From: Schaalia sp. ZJ405
GTDB taxonomy: Bacteria > Actinomycetota > Actinomycetes > Actinomycetales > Actinomycetaceae
Length of the DNA: 64,000 nt
Direction: 5' to 3'
Assembly: GCF_011038885.2 (NCBI RefSeq)
Contig: NZ_CP064952.1
Coordinates: 1,798,001-1,862,000 of the forward strand
The position numbers were made by a program, and so were the translations under genes. The notes beneath the pieces were generated by a model that worked only from the letters and a program-made list of their open reading frames with translations, had not been told where the DNA came from and did no database searches. Shown here in pieces: positions 1 through 11,148 of the stretch (its first letter is position 1; each line of letters begins with the position of its first letter).

Positions 1-635
1 AAGGGCTGCTTCAACGAACGCACGGCGGGGCAATCCCCCTGAAGGAACGCACGCTTTCCACGGTAACTGAAGTCCCGCACCTTCAGGAAAAACGCGCAAT
101 CGGCCCAGCGATGGCCGAAAGGATTCTCGAAGATCAAACGGTGTTCCTTGATACGGGAACTACCTGCCTCGAGGTTGCGCGTGCCCTCAACCAAGAACAC
201 GTGACAATCGTGACCCATGATCTATTGATCGCGATGGAAGTGCTCCGTCACCCCTCACTCAACCTCGTATTCGTCGGCGGGGAGCTTCTTCCCACATCCA
301 CTCACATGTGGGGACCAACAGCGATTGATCAGATCGACAAGATCCGAGTCAATGTGGCAATTTTCGGAGCAAGTTCGATCATGCAGGACGGGATCTACGG
401 AAACGGCGGTTACTCCCTTGAACTTCAACGAAAAGTTCGCTCGATCGCGTCTGAAGCGTTCTTCGTTGCCGACTCAACGAAATTTGGCCGTCAAGCAATG
501 TACAAGATCCTCGGAATCGAAGACTTCACGGCAGGAATCACGGACTCACTTCTGACACCGATGACAGCAGCTTCGTATCCGATTCCCCTCATTCGCGCTC
601 ACGTCGAATTTCCCCCGGGTGACACACACGCCTAA
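1..635 (+). CDS. DeoR/GlpR-family regulator, C-terminal part (5' end outside window)
   Basis: The frame is open to the left edge (codons run from base 3), so about 210 C-terminal residues are visible and the DNA-binding head is missing. The first codons read RTHGGAIPL, the linker that follows the winged helix in DeoR/GlpR proteins. It is followed by FLDTGTTCLEVA, FVGGELLP and, near the end, ADSTKFG, which are typical of the DeoRC domain that senses phosphorylated sugars. Such proteins usually repress a neighbouring sugar or polyol operon, but the target lies outside the window. The gene converges on mdh across a strong hairpin. The methionine at base 111 lies inside the sensor domain and is not the start. 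Confidence 0.9.
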   Translation, partial: GLLQRTHGGAIPLKERTLSTVTEVPHLQEKRAIGPAMAERILEDQTVFLDTGTTCLEVARALNQEHVTIVTHDLLIAMEVLRHPSLNLVFVGGELLPTSTHMWGPTAIDQIDKIRVNVAIFGASSIMQDGIYGNGGYSLELQRKVRSIASEAFFVADSTKFGRQAMYKILGIEDFTAGITDSLLTPMTAASYPIPLIRAHVEFPPGDTHA

Positions 636-746
636 GTGCGGCGGTCGAGCCAACACCGGACGAGGTCCGACAACTGCGCCGGCACGATCAACAGAAATTC
701 CTCCGGCGCCTGAACGTGCTCGCCAGAAGACGACGGGCGAAAAACC

Positions 747-788
747 CTGAGGGGGTTCGCGATCGTCACAGATCGCGAACCCCCTCAG
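747..788. terminator. Bidirectional hairpin between deoR-like gene and mdh
   Basis: A perfect 18-bp inverted repeat (747-764 and 771-788) with a 6-base loop lies between two convergent genes. There is no long T-run on either side, so bidirectional termination is inferred from the stem and its position. The last base of the stem is also the first base of a GTCCTCGT word. Confidence 0.75.
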
Positions 789-795
789 TCCTCGT
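788..795 (+). repeat. GTCCTCGT word, intergenic copy
   Basis: Exact copy directly abutting the deoR/mdh hairpin. See the finding on this word for the full list. Confidence 0.6.
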
Positions 796-844
796 TCATT
801 CACGTCCCCAGGATGACCTGGACAACGTGATGATCAACGGGATG

Positions 845-1870
<1,026 letters not shown>

Positions 1871-1993
1871 CTAGTTCTAACGCCGTTGGGTGGCTTCGGC
1901 ACCGCTTCATGGGCACCGATGCTCACACTGCTCCCAGTCTACGGTGCTTCGTAGGCATTTGAGAGGCCCCCCGGTCCTAATTCCCTATTTTTC

Positions 1994-3628
1994 TCACGTC
2001 GGGGCAAGCACAACGACTCTGTCGGCACAGGCATCAACCAGTTCCGCATCGTGGGTGATGACAACAACGACGTGTCCAGCGTTCGCCAGTTGGCGCATCG
2101 TCTGCGCAATCGATTCGAGGTGTCTCAGATCAACTCCGGATGTTGGCTCGTCAAAAATCGTCACTCGGCGGCCAGAGGCAACTGCTCCAACGATGGCCGC
2201 GCGCTGACGTTGACCACCTGACACTGCGAGCGGATGCCGGTCAGCAACGTCACCTAGGTCAAAGTCGTCGAGCAGCCGGTCAATCTCCTCGGCTCTGTCC
2301 CGTCCCTCAATCCCCAGGCTGACGTCCCGTCGAATCGTCTCGGCAAAAAGCTGACGACCAACATCCTGCATCACAAAGGAACAGGAACGGATGAGATCGT
2401 TTCTGCTCATCGCCTCTCCATCCACACGGATCTTCGAGCCGCGTTCAGGTTGAGCAAGCCCACAGAGCACACGAGCGAGCGTTGATTTCCCCGCTCCGTT
2501 TTCCCCGAGGACCGCGGTAATCACGCCCGCCGGAAACTCAAGCCGCTCAATGTCGAGGACACGTCGTTTCCCATAGGAAAATCGCAGATTCTCAATTTCC
2601 ACGCCACGCCCGAGGACGTGCTCACCCAGCGTCGAGGGGGAAAGGTCGACCTCGTCCTCGTTCATGACCACGGCACCGGACGGGGCGCTACCTGGTTCAC
2701 CCTCGTGACTGCCCGCGTCGAGGAGAGGAAAAGACGGCTCAACGAGGGAGCGTAAGCCCACGTCACGGCGCTGCTGAGGAGTCATCGCGAAGAAGTCACG
2801 TCCCTGCCACGATTGGGTGACGCGACCATCGGACAGGAGGATCACTCGATCGGCGATATCCCTGAGGAACCACAGGCGATGCTCCGCAATGAGTACCGCC
2901 ATTTCGCGATCCCGGAGGATTCGGATGACCTCGGCGAGGGCGTGAATCCCCTCGGGAGACAGGTTAGATGTCGGCTCATCGAGGAGGACAACGGGCGTGC
3001 CGCCAACGAGAGCTTGGGCGCACGCAACCCTCTGCAATTGTCCACCGGAGAGCTCAGACAACGCGCGATCACGCAGGTCACGAATCCCGAGGTCGCTGAG
3101 CGCCTCATCGCAGCGGCGACGGAGGTCACCCGGGTCTTCCCCGGAGTTTTCCCCGCGGAAAGCCAGTTCGGTGAGAACTTCCGAGGTGAAGAACTGGGTG
3201 CGTGGATTCTGAAAAACCGTTGTCGTCAGTTCCGCAGTTGCCACGAGCCCTTCGGCGCCGATGTCGCGGCCGCACACCCGTAGAACGCCGCTGAGTGTCC
3301 CCGGGTAGAACTCCGGGGCAAGACCGTTGACCATCCGCAGAATCGTCGATTTCCCACAGCCCGATGGGCCGCATAAAAGGACGACCTCTCCCGGTTTGAC
3401 AGTCAGCGACACATCGCGCACGGCAACGGGAAGTTCCGCGGCAGGGAGTTCGGTGGCAGGACGTTCCGCAGCAAGACGCGGATTCTCTGACGTTTCCGCC
3501 CTCGGAGAATCACTCATCCACGAGTCTCGCGCATGAAGATGCCCATAGGAAAATCCCGCGCGGTCAAGAAAAATTCGAGTGCTGTCGATCACCGTGGCCA
3601 CTCCCATCCGCTCACGCGCAGAGCGCAC
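1994..3628 (-). CDS. ECF transporter energy-coupling ATPase, two ABC domains fused
   Basis: Both nucleotide-binding subunits of an energy-coupling-factor importer are in one 544-residue chain. Domain 1 has Walker A GPSGCGKST, signature LSGGQLQRVA and Walker B VVLLDEPTSNL. Domain 2 has GENGAGKST, VSGGQRQRAA and VTIFDEPTSGVD, so both sites look competent. Between the A-loop tyrosine (FSYG) and the first core strand of domain 1 lies an unusual insert of about 45 residues rich in Pro/Ala/Glu (PATELPAAELP). The start at 3628 is a GTG. An ATG at 3607 is an alternative; both overlap the end of the T-component gene, so translation is probably coupled. Last gene of an S-T-AA operon. Confidence 0.9.
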   Translation of the reverse strand: MRSARERMGVATVIDSTRIFLDRAGFSYGHLHARDSWMSDSPRAETSENPRLAAERPATELPAAELPVAVRDVSLTVKPGEVVLLCGPSGCGKSTILRMVNGLAPEFYPGTLSGVLRVCGRDIGAEGLVATAELTTTVFQNPRTQFFTSEVLTELAFRGENSGEDPGDLRRRCDEALSDLGIRDLRDRALSELSGGQLQRVACAQALVGGTPVVLLDEPTSNLSPEGIHALAEVIRILRDREMAVLIAEHRLWFLRDIADRVILLSDGRVTQSWQGRDFFAMTPQQRRDVGLRSLVEPSFPLLDAGSHEGEPGSAPSGAVVMNEDEVDLSPSTLGEHVLGRGVEIENLRFSYGKRRVLDIERLEFPAGVITAVLGENGAGKSTLARVLCGLAQPERGSKIRVDGEAMSRNDLIRSCSFVMQDVGRQLFAETIRRDVSLGIEGRDRAEEIDRLLDDFDLGDVADRHPLAVSGGQRQRAAIVGAVASGRRVTIFDEPTSGVDLRHLESIAQTMRQLANAGHVVVVITHDAELVDACADRVVVLAPT

Positions 3629-4368
3629 AGCCCCACGATCACCACCAGAATGACCGCGTCAACCCGCGAGAATCCCAGTCGAATAACCGATGTCCGAGGA
3701 CGACGCCGATTCACTGGCCGCCCCAGACCTCGCAGGAGCGCCGAAGCTGAGAGATCGTCGGTCATCCGCATCATGGCGGCGATCAACGGCATGACAGCGT
3801 ATTCGGCGGCTTTCACCGGATGACGCATGAGGGAACCCCCGCTGGGGATCACTCCGCGCACTCGCATGGCATCAACAATCGCCCGCAGCTCCGCAACAAC
3901 GAGGGGAATGAAACGCAGCATCACCGTCAACGGGATGACGATGACGCGGGGGACGCGCAGCCGGTCAAGGGCAGCCGATAGCTCCCCTGTGCTGGTCGTC
4001 ATAAGGAACCAGAAGGCGGCTCCACCGGCCACAGCGAAACGTGTTGCCCAGAAACCCAGACCCGCGATGAGGGCCGACACCGGGCCGGGTGCCAGACGAG
4101 GAAGACCGAGGTACAGAGCCGAGCCAACGAGAAGGAATGTGGAGATCACGCCGAGGCTCCGCCAGAAACGATTCGTCGCCAGGAGAATCATGACGACACC
4201 CGCACAGGCGAGCGCGCAGATGAATGGTCCGCGTCCCAGAGCGACGACGTTCATCGTCAGCAGGAAAGCCAGTTTCGTTCGTGGATCCGCTTGTCTCGTG
4301 TTCCGAGGGCGTTGAGAGTGCCCCTCAGCTGCCGGCGATGCGCCGAGGGTGACCCCAAGCGAACTCAC
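3589..4368 (-). CDS. ECF transporter transmembrane T component (EcfT/CbiQ family)
   Basis: The scaffold membrane protein that couples the ATPases to the substrate-binding S component. It has 259 residues with several hydrophobic segments. Two coupling-helix motifs of the family are visible: AMRVRGV (about residues 167-173) and ALLRGLG (about 214-220). It overlaps the S-component gene by 4 bases (ATGA) and its 3' end overlaps the ATPase gene, indicating one transcript. An N-terminal extension of about 30 polar residues precedes the first membrane helix. Confidence 0.88.
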   Translation of the reverse strand: MSSLGVTLGASPAAEGHSQRPRNTRQADPRTKLAFLLTMNVVALGRGPFICALACAGVVMILLATNRFWRSLGVISTFLLVGSALYLGLPRLAPGPVSALIAGLGFWATRFAVAGGAAFWFLMTTSTGELSAALDRLRVPRVIVIPLTVMLRFIPLVVAELRAIVDAMRVRGVIPSGGSLMRHPVKAAEYAVMPLIAAMMRMTDDLSASALLRGLGRPVNRRRPRTSVIRLGFSRVDAVILVVIVGLCALRVSGWEWPR

Positions 4369-5021
4369 AAGACCGAGGTCTTCTCGAAGTAGCGTTTGAG
4401 GGCGCGCGTTGCCAAGAACGCCATGAGGACACCGAAGAGGGCGTTGACGACGTGGAAGATCACGAGGGTTGAGGGAGTGAACAGTGCCTGCATGACCTCA
4501 ACGTATGCTTCACCGCGGCGCTTGACGATCCGGCTAAAGAAAGCGTCGGGAGTGAGGAAGACCGGCATGAGAGGGCCAATGAGCCACAGTTGGAGCACAC
4601 CGTAGGACCAGATTGCGGCGATTCGTGACCGGTGACGTCCCGCAACATTGACGAGGTCGGCGAGGAGACCGAAACCTGCACCGAAGAACACGGCCCCCCA
4701 GAACTGTCCCATGAGGACAATGACTCCGCTGACGAGGGTGCCCAGGATCGTCATTGTTCCAAAGTACGGGCTACGCGCTTGGAGAGCCATGATGACGAAT
4801 GCGTTGATCAGAGTTGACGCTGAGATCCCCAGGAGATGGAACACCGGGGAGATCATTCCCATCATCGAGGTTGCCCCGAGGATCACGAAGTAGACCGCGG
4901 AGAAAATACCGATGGCGATCAGCGACTTGATGGACAGGTGGTGGCGGGGCGACTGGGTGAGAGTCTCGCGGGTTTCGGGGACTTCGGACGTCGCTTCGGG
5001 CGTCGATAGTGACATGGACAC
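4365..5021 (-). CDS. ECF transporter substrate-binding S component (MptD/Trep_Strep-like)
   Basis: A 218-residue integral membrane protein with about five or six hydrophobic helices after a polar N-terminus of about 30 residues. Its composition and position, first in an S-T-AA operon, mark it as the substrate-capture subunit. It resembles the MptD/Trep_Strep group of S components, whose substrates are poorly defined, so the cargo cannot be named from sequence. An AGGAGT site lies just upstream of the ATG. No riboswitch-like structure was recognised in the 200-base leader, which gives no help on substrate. Confidence 0.75.
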   Translation of the reverse strand: MSMSLSTPEATSEVPETRETLTQSPRHHLSIKSLIAIGIFSAVYFVILGATSMMGMISPVFHLLGISASTLINAFVIMALQARSPYFGTMTILGTLVSGVIVLMGQFWGAVFFGAGFGLLADLVNVAGRHRSRIAAIWSYGVLQLWLIGPLMPVFLTPDAFFSRIVKRRGEAYVEVMQALFTPSTLVIFHVVNALFGVLMAFLATRALKRYFEKTSVL

Positions 5022-5152
5022 TCCTCGGATGGGAATCTCAGGGTGGTCTGACCCCTAGAGAGTAGAGCGACCCGATTCAACGACACGCGCATTGCGCCCT
5101 TCGTGACTGACTTGTCAGGAAAAGAGTGACCGAATAAGGCGTGGACAAAGAT

Positions 5153-5186
5153 GCCCCGGGTGCCGCTGCTTCGCGGCACCCGGGGC
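5153..5186 (-). terminator. Terminator downstream of pgi
   Basis: Perfect 14-bp GC-rich stem (5153-5166 / 5173-5186) with loop TGCTTC, 40 bases past the pgi stop codon. No marked T-run follows, so termination is inferred from the stem and its position. Confidence 0.75.
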
Positions 5187-5225
5187 GGTGTCATCAGCCA
5201 GTGCCCGTCAGTTGGCGCTGATCAA

Positions 5226-6908
5226 TCAGTGACGGTTCGTCCGATAGAACTCAATGAGTCCGCGGGTTGACGAATCCTGAGCTGCGAGAGCCTCGCCATC
5301 GCCCTCGATCGCCGGGAGGATCTGCTTGGCCAGAACCTTGCCCAGTTCCACGCCCCACTGGTCAAAAGAGTCCAGACCCCAGATCGCGCCTTCAACGAAG
5401 GTGATGTGTTCATACAGCGCGATGAGTTCGCCGAGGATCTTCGGGGTCAGTGATGCCGCCATGATTGACGTTGTTGGCCTGTTACCTGTGAAGACGCGCG
5501 CCGACACGAGGTCCTCGGGGTTTCCCTCCTCGCGAACCTCGTCCGCGGTCTTACCGAAAGCCAGGGCCTTGGTTTGGGCGAAGAAGTTCGACAGGAATAG
5601 CTCGTGCATGTCCGAGCCTGCCTGCGTGTCGCGCAGGGGCCACGTCGGATTTGCGAATGCGATGAAGTCCGCGGGGATCAGGCGGGTGCCCTGGTGGATC
5701 AGCTGGTAGAACGCGTGCTGTCCGTTTGTTCCCGGTTCCCCCCAGAAAACTTCCCCCGTGTCGTAGGTGGTGTGGCAGCCGTCGCGGCGCACCGACTTTC
5801 CGTTGGATTCCATTGTCAACTGCTGAAGATACGCGGGGAAACGATGGAGGTACTGCGAATATGGCAGCACCGCGTGGGTGTCAGCGCCCAGGAAATTTGA
5901 GTACCAGACGTTGAGCAGTCCCATGAGCAGCGGAACGTTGTCCTGTGGTGCCGCTTCGGCGAAGTGGCGGTCCATTGCGTGGAATCCTTCGAGGAATTCA
6001 GCGAACGATTCGGGACCGATGGCGATGGCCAGGGATGTGCCCACCGCGGAATCCACCGAGTAGCGGCCTCCCACCCACGACCAGAAACCAAAGGCATTGT
6101 TCGGGTCGATACCGAATTCTGCGACCTTATCCAAAGCCGTTGACACGGCAACGAAGTGTTTGGCAATCGCTTCGCGCGTTGTCGCCTCGTCCTGAGCGAT
6201 GCCACGTTCGCGCAGCGCCGAGAGGAACCATTCGCGGACAACCTTGGCATTCGTGATGGTCTCAAGGGTGGTGAAGGTCTTCGACGCAACGATGACGAGA
6301 GTTGTCTCCGGGTCCAGGTCTTTCGTGGTTTCCCCAGCATCGGTGGGATCAATGTTGGAAATAAAGCGGCACTCAAGGCCCTCGGCGACGAAGGGTTTGA
6401 GGGCTTCGTAGGCCATGACCGGCCCCAGATCCGACCCGCCGATCCCGATGTTGACAACGGTTGTCACAGGTTTGCCTGTGATACCAACCCACTGGCCCGA
6501 GCGCACGCGCTCAGCGAAGTCGTAGACCTTTGCGAGGACGTCGTGGACATCTGCGATCGCGTCTTGACCGTCAACGATCAGCGTGTCCGTTGACGGGCGA
6601 CGCAGCGCCGTGTGGAGGACCGCACGATCCTCGGTGGTGTTGATGTGTTCGCCCGAGTACATGCGGTCACGAAGGTCAAAGACTCCGCACTGATCTGCCA
6701 GGGCAAGAAGGTCCTTGAGGATCCCCTGGTCGATGAGATTCTTCGACAGGTCGACGTGAAGATCAGCGGCGCTTCGTGTCCACGAGGCCGCACGGTTTGG
6801 ATCCGCGTCGAACCAGGACCGAAGGTCGGGGCTGAAAGAGTCGGCACGGTCATCCAGCGCCTCCCACGCGGGGGTCACCGTCGGGTCAATCACCGGGATC
6901 TGCGTCAT
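5226..6908 (-). CDS. pgi: Glucose-6-phosphate isomerase
   Basis: Interconverts glucose-6-phosphate and fructose-6-phosphate. It is a full-length 560-residue Pgi with [28 protein letters not shown], the loop NGKSV and [19 protein letters not shown]. The start is set at 6908 because a perfect AGGAGG lies just upstream of that ATG. The longer open frame to 7085 runs into the end of pfk and has no Pgi-like residues. It follows the phosphofructokinase gene by 65 bases on the same strand, so the two consecutive glycolytic steps probably share a transcript. Confidence 0.97.
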   Translation of the reverse strand: MTQIPVIDPTVTPAWEALDDRADSFSPDLRSWFDADPNRAASWTRSAADLHVDLSKNLIDQGILKDLLALADQCGVFDLRDRMYSGEHINTTEDRAVLHTALRRPSTDTLIVDGQDAIADVHDVLAKVYDFAERVRSGQWVGITGKPVTTVVNIGIGGSDLGPVMAYEALKPFVAEGLECRFISNIDPTDAGETTKDLDPETTLVIVASKTFTTLETITNAKVVREWFLSALRERGIAQDEATTREAIAKHFVAVSTALDKVAEFGIDPNNAFGFWSWVGGRYSVDSAVGTSLAIAIGPESFAEFLEGFHAMDRHFAEAAPQDNVPLLMGLLNVWYSNFLGADTHAVLPYSQYLHRFPAYLQQLTMESNGKSVRRDGCHTTYDTGEVFWGEPGTNGQHAFYQLIHQGTRLIPADFIAFANPTWPLRDTQAGSDMHELFLSNFFAQTKALAFGKTADEVREEGNPEDLVSARVFTGNRPTTSIMAASLTPKILGELIALYEHITFVEGAIWGLDSFDQWGVELGKVLAKQILPAIEGDGEALAAQDSSTRGLIEFYRTNRH

Positions 6909-6973
6909 TTTTCCTCCTGCATGATCAGGACGTCTGGGTCTGTGAATCCTGGAACTGTCACGGGTGGGGGTAC

Positions 6974-9271
6974 TCAGCGCTCGTCCTCGTCCCCATCGGG
7001 TCCGGCGATGGGAACCAGTTCGGGGCAAACACCCGCGTCCTGAAGAGACACAATACGCTGAACAGGCGTCAGCGCGAGCCACCACTGGTCGTATGGACGA
7101 CGATTCTTGATGTCAAGGTCGTCGAACATGTTCTTCACGAGGCGCGCCTCGACGGTGTTCCCCACCTGGCCGATGTAGTACGCCTCACCTTTGTTCTTTG
7201 CGAAAAGGTCTTCAAGCTGATCGAGCGCGCGATAGATCAGGCGCGTGGCGAGGATCCTGTCGTAGGGGCTGGGCGCACCCCCTTGCTGGAGGTGGCCGAG
7301 CGCGGAGTGACGAACGTCGTATTTGCCTTGAGATTCCGCGTCAAAAACGGAAGCGAGGAAGCTGCGGTTATAGAAGGTGCTCGTTGCTTCATTGACGAGG
7401 ACGAGGAAGAGTCTGCGCCCCTTGTCGAAGGACGCGAGCATCCGATCGGCATCCTGAGCGATCTCCTGTAGCGTCGGCGCCTGCTCGTTGAGGTACATGT
7501 ACTCCGCACCTGAAGTCAACGACGACATCATCGTCAGGTAGCCGCATCGACGCCCCATGATTTCAGCAACGAAGCAGCGTTTGGTGGCAGCCGCGGATTC
7601 CTTGATACGGTCAAGCGCCCACGCAGCGTTATTCAACGCCGTGTCCGCGCCGATGGCGAGCTCCGATCCCGGAAGGTTATTGTCGATTGACGCGGGAACA
7701 AGGATCATCGGGATCTCGAAAGCGGGGTAGCGATCGCGTTCTCCGATCATCGCATGGACGGCGAGGTAGGCGTTCAAGCCGCCGATGACGATGAGTGCGT
7801 CGATGGCGTTTTTCTCAATTGCGCGGCCCAACCCGTAATACTGGGCAACGTCGGGAACATCGCGGCGGGTCCCCAGCTCCGCTCCCCCGTCGAACGCCCA
7901 TCCTTCGACATCTTTCCACGACAGCTCACGCACTCGGTTGTCCTGGAGTCCAGACCAGGAGCCCTCAACCCCCAGCATCGTCCATCCCCGAGCCAAGCCC
8001 AGGCGAACAGCGACGCGGGTCGCCGTGTTCATCCCCGGGGCCAAGCCACCCGCATGCAAAATCGCCACACGCTTGGGCCTGCCCGTTGGATCCGGTGACA
8101 GCTGAGGCGGCGTGGACAAAATGCGGTTGATCTCCACCATCGTCGAGAAAGAGGTTCCGCGAGCGTGCTGTGCTCCGGCGAAGTCGCCCGCGGCGATGAG
8201 GTCCTTGACCGCTCGCGTATCCTGAACGGCCTTCATCAGCGGGACCCGGGTGACGCGGTTGTGTCGCACGCCGAGAATGCACGGAATATCGTCTTGCGTG
8301 CGGGTGAGAATTTCCTGCACCGCTGCGTAACCGAGCAGCGTCGACATCCATCGGTCATAGGCCGAGGGCGAGCCACCGCGCTGCACATGCCCAAGGATCG
8401 TCACTCGCGCGTCCTCGCCCGTGCGCTGCGTGATCGTGTCAGCGATATGCTGCGTGGTCACAAGATTCCCGTCGCGGTCGGTCGCGCCCTCGGCAACAAG
8501 AACAATGGATTCGCGACGCCCGGCTTCACGTCCCAGTCGCAGGTGTTCGCACAGGTCATCCTCCCACCCGGGACCCACGGGATCCTCGGGGGTGAAGACG
8601 TAGTCGGCGCCACCGGCGACCGCTGCCATGAGGGGAAGGTAACCGCAGTGGCGTCCCATGACTTCGACAACGAAGGTGCGCTGATGGGAAGCTGCGGTGC
8701 TCGTCAACTGGTCAATGGCGTCGACGATGCGGTGGAGCGCGGTGTCAGCTCCGATCGTCATGTCAGTGCCCACCATGTCGTTGTCGATGGACCCAACGAG
8801 TCCAACAACGATGAGCGCGGGATGCTGATCTGCTTCTTCCTGGGAGATCACGCCCTCGTCAACAAGTTCCTGCACATGCTGGGGCCATTCCCGACGGAAT
8901 TCGTCGGTACCTGATAGAGATCCGTCTCCACCGACGGCAACAAGACGGTCAATTCCGTGCTCAAGGAGGTGTTTGGCTGCGGCGTGCCGTCCGGAATACT
9001 CACGGAATTCGGGGCAGCGGGCGGTGCCGATGACGGTCCCTCCCTCGGCAAGGATGCTCGAGACATCCGACCACTGCATCTCCTGGATGGCGTCTCCCCC
9101 GGAAACCGCTCCCGACCAGCCTTCTTTAATGGCGAAGGGGCGTGCGCCTGAGGCCAGAGCGGTCCGCACGACGGCCCTCACAGCCGCGTTCATGCCCTGC
9201 GCATCACCACCTGACGTGAGGACACCAATCCGAACATTTTGTCCGTTTGTCAGTTGGCCACCGTTTTCCAT
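6974..9271 (-). CDS. pfk: 6-phosphofructokinase, tandem eukaryotic-type fusion
   Basis: Phosphorylates fructose-6-phosphate. The 765-residue chain is two Pfk domains in a row. The N-half has the ATP/Mg motif GGDGS and the catalytic loop SIDND preceded by Gly, the ATP-dependent rather than PPi-dependent signature. The C-half keeps the fold ([24 protein letters not shown]) but GGDGS has become GGLNA and the loop reads SIDNN. It should therefore be catalytically dead or regulatory, as in animal and fungal Pfk. The start at 9271 has GGAG about 9 bases upstream. A GTG at 9310 would add 13 residues with no support. First gene of a pfk-pgi unit. Confidence 0.93.
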   Translation of the reverse strand: MENGGQLTNGQNVRIGVLTSGGDAQGMNAAVRAVVRTALASGARPFAIKEGWSGAVSGGDAIQEMQWSDVSSILAEGGTVIGTARCPEFREYSGRHAAAKHLLEHGIDRLVAVGGDGSLSGTDEFRREWPQHVQELVDEGVISQEEADQHPALIVVGLVGSIDNDMVGTDMTIGADTALHRIVDAIDQLTSTAASHQRTFVVEVMGRHCGYLPLMAAVAGGADYVFTPEDPVGPGWEDDLCEHLRLGREAGRRESIVLVAEGATDRDGNLVTTQHIADTITQRTGEDARVTILGHVQRGGSPSAYDRWMSTLLGYAAVQEILTRTQDDIPCILGVRHNRVTRVPLMKAVQDTRAVKDLIAAGDFAGAQHARGTSFSTMVEINRILSTPPQLSPDPTGRPKRVAILHAGGLAPGMNTATRVAVRLGLARGWTMLGVEGSWSGLQDNRVRELSWKDVEGWAFDGGAELGTRRDVPDVAQYYGLGRAIEKNAIDALIVIGGLNAYLAVHAMIGERDRYPAFEIPMILVPASIDNNLPGSELAIGADTALNNAAWALDRIKESAAATKRCFVAEIMGRRCGYLTMMSSLTSGAEYMYLNEQAPTLQEIAQDADRMLASFDKGRRLFLVLVNEATSTFYNRSFLASVFDAESQGKYDVRHSALGHLQQGGAPSPYDRILATRLIYRALDQLEDLFAKNKGEAYYIGQVGNTVEARLVKNMFDDLDIKNRRPYDQWWLALTPVQRIVSLQDAGVCPELVPIAGPDGDEDER

Positions 9272-9490
9272 GCTGAATCTCCACGGCTCGTCGGGTGCGC
9301 AAGGACGCACAGTTGCATGACCAGTTTATGGGTCCGCCCCCCGTTCTGTCGCCTCTACGTTTCGGGTGGCGGATAGTTTCCGCGCGCTGGAGCCCGCGTG
9401 TGTCCTCACCCAGCAACGGCGTCGCAGATACGGTGAAGCGCCCGCGGAGCAGCGTGTTTAGCTGGCCGCGAGCGCCTCATCTCGTGTCAT

Positions 9491-10822
9491 TCAGTGCGTC
9501 TGCGTCGATGAGTTAAGTGCGCCGGATTCGGCGAGTTCCTCGGGGGAGACAACTCCGTCAACGGATACCTTGTCGAGGTAGGCCATGCCGTCAAATGCCA
9601 GCTCGCGGGCATTTTCAGGGTCGGCCTCGGCCCCAATTCTTCCGCCGGTCAGTTTGTCGATGAGGATGGCGATCGCTCCGTCGCCCGTGACGTTCGTTGC
9701 CGTACCGAAGGAATCGAGGGCGATGTACGTGGCGATCATCAGGCCAACCTGAGCGTCGTTGAATCCGAGCATTGACGACAGCAAGCCCGTAGCCGCCATG
9801 ATTGCGCCACCGGGGACGCCGGGGGCCGCAACCATCGTGATCCCCAGCATGAAGATGAATCCCACCCATTGCATCGGGCTGATGTCGAGTCCCTGTGTCA
9901 GAGCGATGGCGAAAGCGAAGGCGAAAATTTTCGAGGTCGACCCGGCCAGGTGGATTGTTGCGCACAGCGGCACCGTGAACGATGCGACCGCATCGGAGAC
10001 CCCGTTCTTCTTCGCCTGGCGAAGTGTCACGGGGATCGTCGCCGCCGAGGACGAGGTGCCGAGCGCAGTGAGGTATGCGGGCATCATCGTGCCGAGGGCT
10101 CTGAAGGGATTCTTCCCCGCGCTGATACCGGCAATGACGAATTGCGTGACCAGGATGACGACTTCGAGCAGGAGAACAACCACAACGACTCGCAGGAGTG
10201 TGGCCATGATGGCCCATGCTTCACCCGTGTACGTGAGGTTGAGGAAGATCCCGAAGATATGCAGCGGCAGCAGCGGGATGATGATTTTTTCAATGAGCTT
10301 CGTGATGATCGCACGGAATTCAATGAAGCCCTTGCGCAGGACGCCGCGAGGAACCATCGAGAGGCCAATACCGACAACGAAGGACAGCAGGAGAGCCGTC
10401 ATCACCTGTGTCACGGGTGGCATTTCGATGGTGAAGTAGGAGGTGAGCGTTGAACCGGGTTCTTCGACGTTTGCCAGATGAGATCCGGTGAGGATGTTGG
10501 GGAAGACCAGCACGCAGACGAGGTACGTGAGGAACCCGGAGAAAAGGGTTGATCCGTAGGCGATGGCCGCGGTGATCCCCAGCCACTTTCCTGCGCCCTT
10601 GCCCAGGTCAGCGATCGCGGGTGTCACCAAGCCGATGATGATCAACGGGATCGCGAAGCTGAGGAACTGTCCGAAGATGTCAGAGAACGTGGCGAAGATC
10701 CGTCCAATTCCCATTGGCACCAGGTGATTTTCCCCGATCCGGACAGATCCGAGGATGAGTGCGAGGATGATCGCGGCGATCACCCACACGAGGATTCCGC
10801 TCTTTTTTAAGAATTCACGCAT
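9491..10822 (-). CDS. Dicarboxylate/amino acid:cation symporter (DAACS family)
   Basis: A sodium- or proton-coupled uptake carrier of the GltP/SstT/DctA superfamily in the cytoplasmic membrane, 443 residues with about eight helices and two re-entrant hairpins. Visible signatures are the serine-rich hairpin 1 (SSSAATIP), the TM7 region TIHLAGST in place of the usual NMDGT, hairpin 2 APGVPGG and TM8 DSFGTATNVTGDGA. The altered TM7 and TM8 residues make the substrate (serine/threonine, glutamate or C4-dicarboxylates) uncertain. The start at 10822 has an AAGGTGG site. The open frame to 10909 has no added hydrophobic segment. Monocistronic and divergent from the surface-protein gene. Confidence 0.9.
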   Translation of the reverse strand: MREFLKKSGILVWVIAAIILALILGSVRIGENHLVPMGIGRIFATFSDIFGQFLSFAIPLIIIGLVTPAIADLGKGAGKWLGITAAIAYGSTLFSGFLTYLVCVLVFPNILTGSHLANVEEPGSTLTSYFTIEMPPVTQVMTALLLSFVVGIGLSMVPRGVLRKGFIEFRAIITKLIEKIIIPLLPLHIFGIFLNLTYTGEAWAIMATLLRVVVVVLLLEVVILVTQFVIAGISAGKNPFRALGTMMPAYLTALGTSSSAATIPVTLRQAKKNGVSDAVASFTVPLCATIHLAGSTSKIFAFAFAIALTQGLDISPMQWVGFIFMLGITMVAAPGVPGGAIMAATGLLSSMLGFNDAQVGLMIATYIALDSFGTATNVTGDGAIAILIDKLTGGRIGAEADPENARELAFDGMAYLDKVSVDGVVSPEELAESGALNSSTQTH

Positions 10823-11148
10823 CTGTTCCACCTTGCTTCGCTCAGTGTTGAGTCTGGAATAACAGCTCCAAGCATCGCTGTTTTTGTGCTTCTCGGGTGA
10901 CATGCCCATACTCCGGACCGCTGAGTGTGACGCATGTTAAAGGAACGGTGCCGCTCGGTCCACACAGGACGACACCCACCACTCTTGCGAAGCGCGAGCT
11001 GCTGAGACGAACAGACGTTTCCTTCGCTATTGAATAATCAATCACATTTGCCCAAAGGTGCCTACTATCTACAGATCCTTGATAATCTTCACTGAAACCA
11101 GTTTCGCTGAAAACTCGTTTCAGGACACACTTGCTCTAGGAGATTTTG
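10823..11148. other. Intergenic region between divergent symporter and surface-protein genes
   Basis: About 326 bases without a convincing gene. It must hold promoters for both divergent genes. The only clear structure is the GAAAC/GTTTC cluster at 11094-11121 near the surface-protein start. No GTCCTCGT word is present. Confidence 0.6.
11094..11121. promoter_or_regulatory. Paired GAAAC/GTTTC inverted repeats upstream of surface protein
   Basis: Two adjacent dyads, GAAAC-CA-GTTTC (11094-11105) and GAAAAC-TC-GTTTC (11109-11121), lie 28-55 bases before the ATG. Their outer flanks add a larger CTGAAAC...GTTTCAG repeat. The position suggests an operator or a leader RNA structure. The regulator is not known. 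Confidence 0.45.

Noticed and set aside
5022-5225. Riboswitch upstream of the ECF S-component gene
   Set aside because: I could not find conserved riboswitch core elements in this leader; the only strong structure is the pgi terminator.
9759-10439. 226-residue plus-strand frame opposite the symporter
   Set aside because: Low-complexity Met/Thr-rich product expected from the complement of membrane-helix codons; no ribosome-binding site.
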